A stretch of 43,176 bases of DNA, from contig NZ_JARFTP010000034.1 in assembly GCF_029167375.1 (NCBI RefSeq), positions 1 to 43,176 of the forward strand, in the 5' to 3' direction. Of the stretch, positions 1-8,484 are shown piece by piece (positions within the stretch are counted from its first letter, which is position 1; each line of letters opens with the position of its first letter). The stretch is from Tsukamurella sp. 8F (GTDB lineage: Bacteria > Actinomycetota > Actinomycetes > Mycobacteriales > Mycobacteriaceae). The notes beneath the pieces are model-generated. The model was not told the DNA's origin, made no database searches, and saw nothing but the letters and a program-made list of their open reading frames with translations. Made by a program: the position numbers and the translations under genes.

Positions 1-2
1 CC

Positions 3-602
3 ACCCCCGACCCGCCGGCCGACGCCAGCGACGGCGCCCGCCGCAGGACCCTCCTCCTGACCGAGCTCGACACGATCCTCGACCTCGCCGCACACGACGC
101 ATTCGTGAGCGACCACCCGGACGGACTGGGGACCCGAGCAGCATGGATATACGCGACCCTGCCCGCCGATCCCACACCCCGCGACGACCTGCACTACCCC
201 GGCCTGCCCGCATCGGAGCTGGACACCACCCTGACCGCTCTGCACGCCGCCGGCCTCGTGGACGTCACCTCGGCCGGCATCGCCCGCGCCGACCCGGCAG
301 CCCGGGATGCATACGCTGCCGTCGCCGGCACCGCGGGGATCCTCGACGCCAGAGCCGCCCAGTACGCCCTCGAACGTGCCCTATGGGCGTGGTGGCTCGC
401 CGAGCTCGAAGCCATGCACACACCGCGCTCCCGCAGCGGCGGCCGCGACCAACGCCGGCCGCGACCCGGGCAGCTGCTCATCGACACCCCGTCGACGCCC
501 GCCTGGGCGTCCGCCCCTGCCTACCCCCGCACCTACGGCGGCCGCGGTGACCACCGCGCAGCGCGCCGGGCCCTCGCCGACGCGGCGGCTGAGGCCGCCT
601 AG
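3..602 (+). CDS. Unknown protein, 5' end outside the window
   Basis: The reading frame is open from the first bases of the window, so the true start lies upstream; the GTG at 105 is only the first in-window start candidate. The visible 199 codons are rich in Ala, Arg and Asp. The middle section (an Asp-Thr-Thr-Leu run followed by LHAAGLVDV) resembles a winged-helix 'recognition plus wing' segment, which suggests a DNA-binding or regulatory protein, but I do not recognise a family. The C-terminal third is low-complexity and Pro/Arg-rich. It ends about 190 bases before the convergent serine protease gene. Confidence 0.55.
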   Translation, partial: TPDPPADASDGARRRTLLLTELDTILDLAAHDAFVSDHPDGLGTRAAWIYATLPADPTPRDDLHYPGLPASELDTTLTALHAAGLVDVTSAGIARADPAARDAYAAVAGTAGILDARAAQYALERALWAWWLAELEAMHTPRSRSGGRDQRRPRPGQLLIDTPSTPAWASAPAYPRTYGGRGDHRAARRALADAAAEAA

Positions 603-787
603 AACCAGGGGAGGGGCATACGCAACCACGAGAACGCGTCGTAGCGCACGATCGAGAAGGGGGAGGCCTCGAATGGGTGCGCTACGACGCTGAAAGCGAC
701 ATTACACAGTGGACCAGTCGATCACAGACAACGCGGCGGCGGATCCGAAAGTGCTGTAGTGCAACGGAAAATCGCCTGTACTCTCGC

Positions 788-1477
788 TCAGCCGACAGGC
801 TGCAGACGCAGCCCCCACGCATCCAGCCGTGGAGCGATCAGCTCGACCAACGCATGCCCGTCCGGGGTCGTGCCAAGCAACTCGCCGACGGCCCGCGCAG
901 AAGCCCCGTACGCCGACTCGACGAACACCGGTCCACCCGAGTCCCCCGACCTCGGTGTCACATCAAACTTTGCACGTCGACCATCGGACCACACGTAGGC
1001 GCCACACACCAGACCGGAAGTCTGACCCTGCAAACACATTCGAGGTCGCTCCGCCGTCAGATCCTGTGCACTCACCGTCCCTGTCACTGGGATAGCGCCG
1101 CTGATCTCAGGTCGGACTGGAAGGGACGACTGGTCCACCCCCACGACCGCCAGATCGAGGTCGGGAGTGAACCGCCACCTGTCGAAGGTCCCCACCTGCG
1201 GTCGCACCACCTCACCGGAGCCGGAAAGGGTCTGTGCACGTACGGTGTCCTGACGATGACAGTGCCCGGCCGTCAAGATCCCCACTCCATGCGCGCCGGC
1301 GACAACGAAACCCGCTGTGCAGTACTCGTTCCCCGAAAAGATCGTCACACCCGGTTCTAGATACGGAGTGCTCACGAACGCCCCAGCACGGCCGCCCGCC
1401 ACACCCGTCAGGGCGGTCATCGCGACTACCACTGCCGCGGCCGCACGCCCCGCATGCGCTCCCCGCCGCCTGCGCAT
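788..1477 (-). CDS. Secreted trypsin/chymotrypsin-like serine protease (S1 family)
   Basis: The 229-residue product starts with an Arg-rich n-region and a hydrophobic Ala/Val core (residues 11-33), a typical Sec signal peptide. The mature part carries the S1 triad: His72 in LTAGHC, Asp108 in DLDLAVV, and Ser180 in GDSGGP (178-183). Cys53/Cys73 and Cys148/Cys159 could form the usual disulphides. At about 195 mature residues it has the size of compact actinobacterial proteases of the alpha-lytic/SGPA type, but I see no large propeptide. Its ATG overlaps the stop of the upstream HNH-like gene by one base (TGATG), so the two are translationally coupled and probably co-secreted. Substrate unknown. 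Confidence 0.85.
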   Translation of the reverse strand: MRRRRGAHAGRAAAAVVVAMTALTGVAGGRAGAFVSTPYLEPGVTIFSGNEYCTAGFVVAGAHGVGILTAGHCHRQDTVRAQTLSGSGEVVRPQVGTFDRWRFTPDLDLAVVGVDQSSLPVRPEISGAIPVTGTVSAQDLTAERPRMCLQGQTSGLVCGAYVWSDGRRAKFDVTPRSGDSGGPVFVESAYGASARAVGELLGTTPDGHALVELIAPRLDAWGLRLQPVG

Positions 1478-2073
1478 CAGTTCACCTCCGGAGTAGTGCT
1501 AGCGGCGGCCGTCCAATCGCTCGCCACAGCCTCCTGAGCACCTTCGAGGCCAACCGTGCCATCACACACCGCCTGCCGCAGGGCAGCCGTCACCTTCGCC
1601 TTGGCGTCCGAGACCTTCCGAGGTACCAACCAAAGATTCCGCGAATCATTAGGTGCACCACCGAGATCCGTAGGAACAAGACGATCCAGAACCAAGCCCT
1701 TCGTCTCCTTCGGTACCCCGTAGGCCCGGCCCAGCGCTGTCACCTCCCGGAAAGAGACACCGCTAGGAAGACCTAGTCGAGCCGACCAACGACTCGTGCA
1801 GACCGTGCTCTGCGTATTCGACTGCACAACACCAAGGTCCACCGCGCCGGGAGTACACCGCGGATCAGGCAGCACACCTCCGGAGAAACCGGTGCGATAC
1901 CGGCACGCCCCGCCCTTCGGAAACGTCTGGACTTGTGCCGTCGACGCAGTCGACCCAGCCAAAGCCCATGCCGCGTCCGGGGCAGCACCCGCGACGCCGC
2001 ACGACGCCGCGACGAAGCAGGCACACGCGCCAGTGGCCCGCGCGATCCGGCCCATCCTCCGTGGAGCTCTCAT
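1477..2073 (-). CDS. Secreted HNH-nuclease-like protein with altered catalytic motif
   Basis: This 198-residue protein has an N-terminal signal peptide (Arg-rich start, hydrophobic stretch about 11-38). It then follows the pattern of secreted actinobacterial HNH-fold proteins: a CTPGAVD segment (73-79), conserved cysteines, and a beta-beta-metal core at 128-148 (LVLDRLVPTDLGG, then PNDSRNLW). In the family I know the core reads D-H-L-V-P-L-E-L-G-G; here the catalytic His is Arg131, while Asp130 and Asn146 remain. It may therefore be an inactive or binding-only relative. It is first in a two-gene operon with the serine protease, coupled by a TGATG overlap. The start at 2073 is preferred because the next ATG (2055) has its Shine-Dalgarno directly abutting. 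Confidence 0.65.
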   Translation of the reverse strand: MRAPRRMGRIARATGACACFVAASCGVAGAAPDAAWALAGSTASTAQVQTFPKGGACRYRTGFSGGVLPDPRCTPGAVDLGVVQSNTQSTVCTSRWSARLGLPSGVSFREVTALGRAYGVPKETKGLVLDRLVPTDLGGAPNDSRNLWLVPRKVSDAKAKVTAALRQAVCDGTVGLEGAQEAVASDWTAAASTTPEVN

Positions 2074-2273
2074 ACCAGCAGGGCATCACACGAGGCACCT
2101 GGCACACCACACTTCCACCTGAGATGGACACGCGGCGACACCCACACCGCCGCGTACCTCGGTGCAGGCGGCGGCGCATCCTCGCGATGGCGCCCGCCGC
2201 GGTGCGTGCCCTGACGAGAGACTCGTTCCGGCGCAGTCCTTCCAGGCGCGCTGTACTCGATCGCGAGGGAACC

Positions 2274-3077
2274 TCAGTCGCCGCCTGACATTCCATCCTC
2301 GGGTTGCTGCCCGGGTCCGCCGGAGGCAAGTCTTTCGAGATGAAGCGTGTAGACGTTCCTGCGCCGCGGCTCGCCGTGGAACGCGTAGACATGATCGTGG
2401 ACAGTCACCAGGCCTGCATCGACCAGCTCGCGTGTGGCTTTAGTCCAGGTATCGTCCGATAGGCCGTATTGGCGCTTGCGGATCCCGTCGACCCATCCGG
2501 TGCCGGCTGGCTTCCTTCCACTGGTGATCTCCTTCAGGATGATCAGAAGGGCGATTGCCCGCCCAGAGAGCGCGATCAGCCAGCCGTGCTTCCATAGGTC
2601 GATCGGAAGTGTGATGTAGGGCGACGGCAACTTCGTGTCGTCCCACTCCTGGCCCGATCCGTCTGGATTCAGAACTTGCACACTCGGCGTCCGGCCAGGC
2701 TCACGCGTGGCTTCCACAAGCTTTACGGGGGAGTTGTCCGCGCGGCCGTTCAGCCTCTCGAGATCCCGCAGCGCCTTTAACACCCTTTTGGCACCGGCGC
2801 CGTCCGGATCGCGGAGGGCAAGCATCGCCGCGAGCTCTTTCGCGCGGACCTTCTTCGCGTGCGGAGGCTTCGTCGCCTGCATCAGCACTGTCAGCAGTAC
2901 TTTGATACGGACCTCGCCGCCGCCACGCAGCAACAAAGCCAGCGGCGGCTCGGCCTCGACGCTATCGCGATCTCGCACGAACTCGATCGGTAGCCTCACT
3001 GATGATTTCCGTTGAGAGCGGACGAGCGCCTTCTCAAGCAGGTCGATCGACTCCTGTCGCGGACGGTTCAATGCCAC
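2274..3077 (-). CDS. Winged-helix protein, replication-initiator-like
   Basis: I start this gene at GTG 3077, which follows GAGGGGG at good spacing; the frame stays open to 3218, but that longer N-terminus looks non-coding. The product of about 267 residues has two predicted winged-helix sections. The first contains VRAKELAAMLALRDPDGAG with ALRDLERL; the second contains RKRQYGLSDDTWTKATRELV followed by a wing and ending at HLERLASGG. Paired winged helices of this length are typical of plasmid initiators and of related helix-turn-helix proteins in actinobacterial plasmids and integrative elements. No partition genes are adjacent and no clear iterons were seen upstream, so replication function is an inference. 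Confidence 0.5.
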   Translation of the reverse strand: MALNRPRQESIDLLEKALVRSQRKSSVRLPIEFVRDRDSVEAEPPLALLLRGGGEVRIKVLLTVLMQATKPPHAKKVRAKELAAMLALRDPDGAGAKRVLKALRDLERLNGRADNSPVKLVEATREPGRTPSVQVLNPDGSGQEWDDTKLPSPYITLPIDLWKHGWLIALSGRAIALLIILKEITSGRKPAGTGWVDGIRKRQYGLSDDTWTKATRELVDAGLVTVHDHVYAFHGEPRRRNVYTLHLERLASGGPGQQPEDGMSGGD

Positions 3078-3579
3078 CGCTGCCCCCTCGTTCCGTTGGC
3101 CCAGACCGATGTCGCAGCCACTATTAGCGGAGACATCAGGAATACCCGTGATGCCCGGGGTGCTCAGCGCTACTAGGGGGTACCTATTTAGTCCCCGCCG
3201 TTGATGACCCGGTGCCACCGCTATCGTACACCCCGTAGCACCGCCAATAGAGGCCGTCTTACTCAGCTGTTCCAGGGGGTGTTTCTCCTACCTCCGCAGG
3301 GGAGTGGCAGACCTTGCGAGACCCCTGCTTGGGCGGGCACGCTCGAAAGCGTCCACTGAAGTACCAAGCTCTACAGGAAGGAGGTGAGGGCACTGTGCGT
3401 AGATTTTGCTTGACGATCCGCTGGTCTGCCGGATCGCTCAGCATCACGCTCGAGCACTAGCTGTGGGGGTGGATCGCGGTCACTGGCAGGGAGACGTGAT
3501 CCACCCCCACCCTACGATCCTCAGTCCCAGAGTTCAATCGCTGGCCCCGGCGTCCGTCGGAGCTGGGGTGCTGGTGTCA
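3078..3579. other. Gene-poor region left of the winged-helix gene
   Basis: I find no convincing gene here. It should contain the promoter of the minus-strand winged-helix gene. A G-run segment with GGGGGTACC near 3176 and another G-run near 3285 could be origin or operator elements, but I could not define repeats. A strong hairpin at 3463-3510 is listed separately. Confidence 0.4.
3463..3510. terminator. 13-bp perfect stem, 22-nt loop hairpin
   Basis: The arms GTGGGGGTGGATC (3463-3475) and GATCCACCCCCAC (3498-3510) are exact inverted complements. It lies about 70 bases past the stop of the minus-strand unknown gene ending at 3580, so it could terminate that transcript. There is no U-tract, which is common for actinobacterial hairpin terminators. 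An operator role is the alternative. Confidence 0.5.
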
Positions 3580-3984
3580 TCAGAGGTCGGTCCCATCAGC
3601 TCTGTTCCACGGTGCGGTACCGATCTCGTGCATCCGCCGAGTGCGGCGCGCGTCCGGAGTGTCGAGGACCAGCGCCTCCGGCCTGGTCCAGAGGTGCATG
3701 GTGAGTCGGGACAGCCTGTTGCCCGCCCACGCGTCGACGTCGACGACCGCCCACCACGTCGACGTCGACTGCTGGACCCACGCGATCTGACGGCCGGGCA
3801 TCCAGGTCTCGAGCCGCAGGCCCCACCCGCGTAGGTAGCACGGCAGTCGCTGCCGATCGGTCAGACTCCGACCGATCGACGGCGGCAACGTCGAGGCCAC
3901 GTCCACCAGCACGGGCCGTGGCGGCGAGAACACGCGCACGACCCGTTGCGCATACTCGTCCTCCATCCGCCAATTATCGAACAT
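3580..3984 (-). CDS. Unknown protein rich in Trp and Arg
   Basis: The frame is open to 4122, but the upstream part looks non-coding; I place the start at ATG 3984, with ATG 3966 as an alternative. The product is about 134 residues, with several Trp and Arg residues and a strongly beta-like pattern (QIAWVQQSTSTWWAVVDVDA, then LTMHLWTR). I do not recognise a family and see no signal peptide or membrane segment. It is followed by the hairpin at 3463-3510 and diverges from the small membrane protein gene at 4150. Confidence 0.5.
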   Translation of the reverse strand: MFDNWRMEDEYAQRVVRVFSPPRPVLVDVASTLPPSIGRSLTDRQRLPCYLRGWGLRLETWMPGRQIAWVQQSTSTWWAVVDVDAWAGNRLSRLTMHLWTRPEALVLDTPDARRTRRMHEIGTAPWNRADGTDL

Positions 3985-4149
3985 ATTATCGACTCTACAT
4001 CTGGTGTCGGCCCCAGGTCGAAGTCCGCCGCGGATGTAGTTGCGTACGCATTTCTCCCGCCTAGACTGCACGCCCGTGGTGACGTTTACCCAGGTCAGGA
4101 AGAGTCTTGGCCCACTCGCCACAGCCCGACACGAGAGAGGTGGAAGATC

Positions 4150-4305
4150 ATGACCGGAGGCACCGGAGGTGTCCTGATGTGCATCGGCTGGCTGGAGTTC
4201 ACCGCTGCAGGCGGCTCGCAGGTGATCGCGGCCGGGGGTGTCGTCACCTGCAGTATCGGTTGGCTCGCCATGCTCGGCCTCCTGGACGGCCGGAAGAGGG
4301 AGTAG
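4150..4305 (+). CDS. Small putative membrane protein (51 aa)
   Basis: A short frame begins at ATG 4150 after a good ribosome site (GAGAGG, about 10 bases upstream). The 51-residue product has two hydrophobic stretches, roughly residues 8-18 and 26-45, separated by a Gly/Ala-rich turn, and a charged tail ending RKRE. This fits a small two-helix membrane protein with the C-terminus in the cytoplasm. No family recognised. Confidence 0.4.
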   Translation: MTGGTGGVLMCIGWLEFTAAGGSQVIAAGGVVTCSIGWLAMLGLLDGRKRE

Positions 4306-4488
4306 CTACGTCGGGGATCTCATGAACCCGCGGATCTGCGCGGAACCGGGCGCCCGCCCTGTGCGTCTAATTGGTGTGGACGACGATCGGCTGACAGCTC
4401 TCATTCGTGACCTCGCAGGCCCGCCGGCTCCGCCGTGGCAATCTCTGCCGGTGGGGCTCGAGGAACGGATCATGCTGGCATGGAGCCA

Positions 4489-5091
4489 CTATCGTGGCAG
4501 CGGCGCTCGTGCCGTGAGCTCCGCGCGTGCCCGTTTGAGCTCCGGATAGAAGGGGTTCGACCTGTTGCCTTGCAGGTTCAACGGCAGATCCAGGCCTTTG
4601 ATCAACTCGCCCTCGCGTACCCACGGTTCAGGATCTTCGATCCACGAGACGAAGGCGTGCTCGGCCATCCATGCGCTCAGCACTTGTTCGCCGGCGCCGA
4701 AGTCGCGTCGTGGCTTTTTCGCCGGCGCCGACGTTGCTGCTGTTCGAGGTCGCCGCAGCTGCAACCCGATGTCCAGCTCGGCCGCGAGGAGGCAGCCGAG
4801 ACTTAGGCGCAGGGTCGACGTGGACGCCGTCCCGTCGAAGTGGTTCTTGATCCGGTCTCGGATGGTTTGCGGGTTCGTGCGGGTCGACGGTGCTCGCGGG
4901 CTGATGCCTGCATACAGGAGCGTCAGGCCGTCCTGCGTCTCGCACCGGGAGGAGTCCATCACCTCAGACGGGAGCACATCGAACCACCACCCGTAGACGC
5001 CCGACACGGCCGGGACCGGACATGGCCGAGCTAGAACCTCGACGCAACTGAACGGCCTGGCGGCGAGGTACTCGGCATGCGGAGCGGACAC
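4489..5091 (-). CDS. GIY-YIG-like nuclease-fold protein
   Basis: The 200-residue product contains the elements of a GIY-YIG fold. GVYGWW (31-36) takes the place of the first strand G-I/V-Y; LLYAGI (58-63) corresponds to Y-I/A-G; and IRDRIKNHF (77-85) supplies the following Arg helix. The C-terminal part contains LNLQGNRSNPFYPEL, which is typical of an actinobacterial GIY-YIG subgroup in which a conserved Asn-rich loop replaces the usual Glu-helix end. Whether it cuts DNA is unknown. It sits outside the biosynthetic genes, next to accessory genes, and has no obvious operon partner. Confidence 0.6.
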   Translation of the reverse strand: MSAPHAEYLAARPFSCVEVLARPCPVPAVSGVYGWWFDVLPSEVMDSSRCETQDGLTLLYAGISPRAPSTRTNPQTIRDRIKNHFDGTASTSTLRLSLGCLLAAELDIGLQLRRPRTAATSAPAKKPRRDFGAGEQVLSAWMAEHAFVSWIEDPEPWVREGELIKGLDLPLNLQGNRSNPFYPELKRARAELTARAPLPR

Positions 5092-5548
5092 ACCCGCGAT
5101 GGTCCCACGCCTCGACCCTCGTCGAGCCCGTCACCGACGAAGGCGCTCGTCGAACGACTCACGTCGGCGCCCAGCGTGCGCAACCACCTGCCTGCGAAGC
5201 CGACGCCGCCGACTGCGAGCCCGCACGATCAACCACCCCGACGACACCGGGCCGCAGATCATCGCACCGCGACAGGGCCCGGTTGCGGGGTCGAAATGTA
5301 CGGACCGTCACTGTGACGAATATCGGCTGGCCCACTGAACCACTAAACCGCCACAGCGTAGCTCAAACGCCCGATCTGCGACGTCGAAGGTACCCCAAGC
5401 CTCCCGTGCCGGCGGACGGTGCGGCGCCAGCCTTCTCGCGGCGCCAGGACGCCTGGGTGGCCATAAGCTGGCCGAAACCGCCGTTGACCCCTGGACCGCC
5501 GCCATGCTGACGTGCGACGGGCGAGCGGTGTTGTCTTCCTGCATCGTC
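5092..5548. other. Intergenic region carrying the left copy of the bracketing repeat
   Basis: I find no supported gene in these 457 bases. The segment separates the GIY-YIG gene from the first biosynthetic gene and holds the 23-bp repeat at 5304-5326. It is the likely left edge of the biosynthetic locus. Confidence 0.5.
5304..5326. repeat. Left copy of 23-bp direct repeat with palindromic core
   Basis: The core CGTCACTGTGACG (5306-5318) is a perfect 6+1+6 palindrome, followed by AATATCGG. A second copy in the same orientation at 42959-42981 matches 21 of 23 positions. The two copies lie at opposite edges of the biosynthetic locus. Confidence 0.7.
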
Positions 5549-5569
5549 GAGGGGCTCGGCCGGCCCCTC
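5549..5569 (-). terminator. Hairpin terminator after the condensation-like gene
   Basis: GAGGGGC (5549-5555) pairs with GCCCCTC (5563-5569) over a 7-base loop. It lies 26 bases past the stop of the minus-strand condensation-like gene, so it probably ends the transcript that starts at the first DUF1702 gene. Confidence 0.55.
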
Positions 5570-5594
5570 TGAGCAGGGCACGACCGTGACGCGG

Positions 5595-6962
5595 CTATCG
5601 GTGCCAGCTATCGATCAGGGTGCGTTCGAGCAGCTCGGCGAATTCGCCCGCCGACGACTCGTCGAACTGCCGATGCCGGTAACACAGGGAGAGGAACAGC
5701 TCACCGCCCAGTGTCACGGCGCCCAGGGAAGTGCCCATAGGCATGTTGGTCGGGGCAGAGAACCAGAATCCGGTTACGCCGACGCCGGCATCAGCGTCGA
5801 GGTCGTCGAACGCCGTGGTCGCGCCTAGGTTGGTCACGACGGCGGTGTCGAGGATTCGGTTCCCGATGAGTGGCTTTCTGCGAATCATCCACTGCTTGAT
5901 CCCGATTGGGAGCCGACTCATCCCAGCGAGGAGGTTGAACATGAGCTCGCCCCCCGAATCCTTCTTGATCTGAGCGGTGCGAGCCGCAGCCGCTCTCACC
6001 GCGCTCGGGAGGTCTTTCAGGGCGGGCCCCTCCAGCGACACAGAGGTGGGTACCGCGAAATTGCCCACAATCTCGCGGCGCCACTGCGCCGGCCGGATGT
6101 CAATCGGCATCATCAGACCGATGCGGCCCCGCGGCGCACCATGTGCGTCGTTCCATCGCTGGATAGCGACTGCGAACGCGCCGAGCAGGAGATCGTTGAC
6201 CGTTGTGCCTGCCGGTCTGGCTTCAAATACCCGTCGAGTCGTGGACGCATCGTAGTGGAGCAAACAGAAGCCGTATCCATCGGCGGACGAGGTGCTCTTC
6301 GGCGCAATCCAGACTGGTGTACTTATGCGGCTCCGGCTGATCCGCCGCAGCTCACGGGAGCGCCTGCGTTGGCCTGCGCGCGACTTGTCGCCGAGTGGGC
6401 GGTCCAGGGAACGTGCCTGGAGCGGGTCGACGTTCGGCACCTGGTCCCGCCGATGAGAGTACGCGCGCAGCAATGACACCAGGAACCTCGTTCCTGCGGT
6501 GGCATCGGCGGCGGCATGGTGGAGGTTAAGAACCAGGCGATCCCCGCTGGGCAGATGAGCGAGCAGCAGTTCGAAGGGGCCGAATCGATCGAGTCGCGGC
6601 GCGTGGTCCAAGAGATGCTCGCGCGCGGCGTCCAGGTCGGAAGCGTTTCGGCATTCCACGATCCTGAGGGGTAGCTCGGTCAGGCTCGCCCCGACCTCCC
6701 AGTGGTAGTTGCGATGCGCCACCCCGTGTTCCGCCAGCCGGGCACGCATCATGGGGTGGGTGTCGATCGCAGAGCCAAGCGCCGCTTGGAGTTTGGCATC
6801 ATCGAGGCGGCCGGAAACAGCCAACTCCAGCTGGATTCCACATGGGCTTGGGGGGGAGTCCAGATGGAGGAAAAACTCGTCAATCGGGTTCAAGGCGGTT
6901 TGTGCCAGAGTTTCACCGCCGGAGTCGCGGGTTGAGGCCTGAGCTGTGGTCGCTTTGAGCAT
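5595..6962 (-). CDS. Condensation/PapA-like acyltransferase
   Basis: The product of about 455 residues belongs to the CoA-dependent acyltransferase superfamily that includes NRPS condensation domains, PapA acyltransferases and wax ester/DGAT enzymes. The active-site motif is HHAAAD at 148-153, with His149 as the expected base. The usual Gly after the Asp is replaced by Ala. The C-terminal half keeps family features: TVNDLLLGAFAVAIQRW, a MMPIDIRPAQ strand and GNFAVPTSVSL. I start it at ATG 6962, after GGAAG, because the open frame upstream overlaps the preceding DUF1702 gene. It is 73 bases downstream of that gene and probably in its operon. A likely role is O- or N-acylation of the polyketide, or release onto an alcohol. 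No DFGWG motif is seen. Confidence 0.75.
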   Translation of the reverse strand: MLKATTAQASTRDSGGETLAQTALNPIDEFFLHLDSPPSPCGIQLELAVSGRLDDAKLQAALGSAIDTHPMMRARLAEHGVAHRNYHWEVGASLTELPLRIVECRNASDLDAAREHLLDHAPRLDRFGPFELLLAHLPSGDRLVLNLHHAAADATAGTRFLVSLLRAYSHRRDQVPNVDPLQARSLDRPLGDKSRAGQRRRSRELRRISRSRISTPVWIAPKSTSSADGYGFCLLHYDASTTRRVFEARPAGTTVNDLLLGAFAVAIQRWNDAHGAPRGRIGLMMPIDIRPAQWRREIVGNFAVPTSVSLEGPALKDLPSAVRAAAARTAQIKKDSGGELMFNLLAGMSRLPIGIKQWMIRRKPLIGNRILDTAVVTNLGATTAFDDLDADAGVGVTGFWFSAPTNMPMGTSLGAVTLGGELFLSLCYRHRQFDESSAGEFAELLERTLIDSWHR

Positions 6963-7035
6963 TTGTCGTCTTCCGTTCGAACCGCGACTAGCGATCGGTG
7001 TTCCGGAGGGGCGGTCTCCGCGGACCTGCGCGTTC

Positions 7036-7983
7036 CTAGCTGAGGGCCCCGACGGGCGTGAACGCCTCGATGACTGCCTCCTGGACAATTTGAAACGCGG
7101 GCCGCGAGTAGTGCGCCGGAATATTAGCGAGCACGTCGTCAACGACGGCGCCGGCGTCGGAACTGCTTGCCTCGCACAGTACTTCGCATGCCATTTCGGT
7201 GTCGGGCACGGGGTTGCCGGCCCGGTGGCGGCCTTTGGCTGCGAACGCCGCCCCTGCTGCGACGTACGGGACATGCGGCGCAGCGACCTCTCGAAGGCGG
7301 GCGATCTCCCAGGGCTCCATGCCGCCGGCGTAGCAGCAGCCGGTGCCGATTCCGAGCCATAGGTCTGCTTGGCGCGCCGGGCTGAACGCGGCGACGTCGG
7401 CTGCCACTCGATCGACGTCGGCGCCCGCCGTGAACCAGATACTCCGGCCAAGTCCCTGGTCGAATACTCGGCGAGCGTAAGGGGACAGATAGGGGGCCAG
7501 CAGTTGTTTTGTCACGTATTTCTCGCGCTGGAAGAAGCCGTGGTGGAACCCGTATCCGTCCATGACGAGCCAGCGTTCGACGGGGTTGTCGAGTCGGTTC
7601 AGGAATGGCTCGGGTAGGCGCCCCATCCGAGCCAGTGCCTCGCCGGCGCCGATGTGTGACATATATATGTGCGCGTCTCCCGCTCCGGCGAGGAACTCCC
7701 GGAACCGCGACTTGCCGGGCAGCCAGCAGTCCATGCCGGTCAGACCCATTGCGATGCCTTCATGGGCGTATCCGTTCATGCCCTTCGGGAAGCGTTCCAG
7801 CACCCTGTTCACCATGGCGTCGATTCCGCCGCCTTCAAGGACCGCGTGATATCCGCCGACGGCGGCGCGTAATGCGTCTTCCAGATGGCGCCATCGCGGT
7901 GTGTCACCCTGTTTAAAGGCAACGATCTGCTTTTCAGAAACCCCTAGGAGCGCAAGGCGCACGCGGGAAAGAGTAGTGGTCAC
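7036..7983 (-). CDS. DUF1702 (UnbL-like) protein 1
   Basis: This 315-residue protein has the DUF1702 blocks shared by all four copies in the window: YAHEGIAMGLTGMD, HIGAGEALAR, DGYGFHHGFF, FDQGLGRSIWF and DLWLGIGTGCCYAGG. DUF1702 corresponds to UnbL, a protein found beside enediyne PKSs whose biochemical function I do not know to be established. There are no membrane segments or cofactor motifs; the conserved aromatic, Gly and acidic positions suggest a soluble helical enzyme or binding protein. It leads a minus-strand pair with the condensation-like gene and diverges from the SnoaL-like gene. Its motifs look closest to copy 4 (15515-16495). Confidence 0.85.
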   Translation of the reverse strand: MTTTLSRVRLALLGVSEKQIVAFKQGDTPRWRHLEDALRAAVGGYHAVLEGGGIDAMVNRVLERFPKGMNGYAHEGIAMGLTGMDCWLPGKSRFREFLAGAGDAHIYMSHIGAGEALARMGRLPEPFLNRLDNPVERWLVMDGYGFHHGFFQREKYVTKQLLAPYLSPYARRVFDQGLGRSIWFTAGADVDRVAADVAAFSPARQADLWLGIGTGCCYAGGMEPWEIARLREVAAPHVPYVAAGAAFAAKGRHRAGNPVPDTEMACEVLCEASSSDAGAVVDDVLANIPAHYSRPAFQIVQEAVIEAFTPVGALS

Positions 7984-8484
7984 GGTGTCCTCACTCGCGA
8001 AGTGGTCGTTCGATTGGCGTCGCTCAACGGTGATCGTGTTTAGGGGGAGTTACGAGGGACTTACCCCGCCGGAAAGGCGAGGGAGGTCCGTCGGCGAGGC
8101 TCCGTCTCACGTGCGCCCGCGCGGACGTAGCCGCTGTTCGTTGGGTCGCGCCCACATCGCTGCATCGTAGCGAAGGTGCTCTTCATGATCGCACGGTCAT
8201 CTGGGTCGCTGCCGGGTCGAGCGTCGCCGACCTCGGAACGGCGGTCAGCCAGCCCCTCCATGGGTGCTAACGGCGTCTAGACTTGATCTTGTCGTCTTTG
8301 CTTGACTTATCTCGAACCGTCCGGCAGGGTTGCTGCCTAGCAGGGCGATCAGCTCCCAGGCTCGGACGCGGCGTCCCCCCGCGTGCAGCTGGAGCAGCAA
8401 GATGGCAAGGGTGCTCACGGCTGGTCGCGTTTGCGGCAATGACACCTGCTCGACCCTTCATTTCGACGAAAAGGATGCACCAGC
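7984..8484. other. Divergent control region with possible SARP relic
   Basis: This 500-base gap between divergent genes should hold promoters for both. On the minus strand, about 8445-8245, a frame reads LAILLLQLHAGGRRVRAWEL and then IALLG, which resembles the winged-helix of a SARP/AfsR regulator. It lacks the rest of such a protein, so it may be a decayed fragment or chance. Confidence 0.3.

Noticed and set aside
6963-7451. N-terminal extension of the condensation-like gene
   Set aside because: It overlaps the DUF1702 copy 1 gene and is low-complexity Arg/Ser sequence; ATG 6962 has a ribosome site and begins the homologous region.
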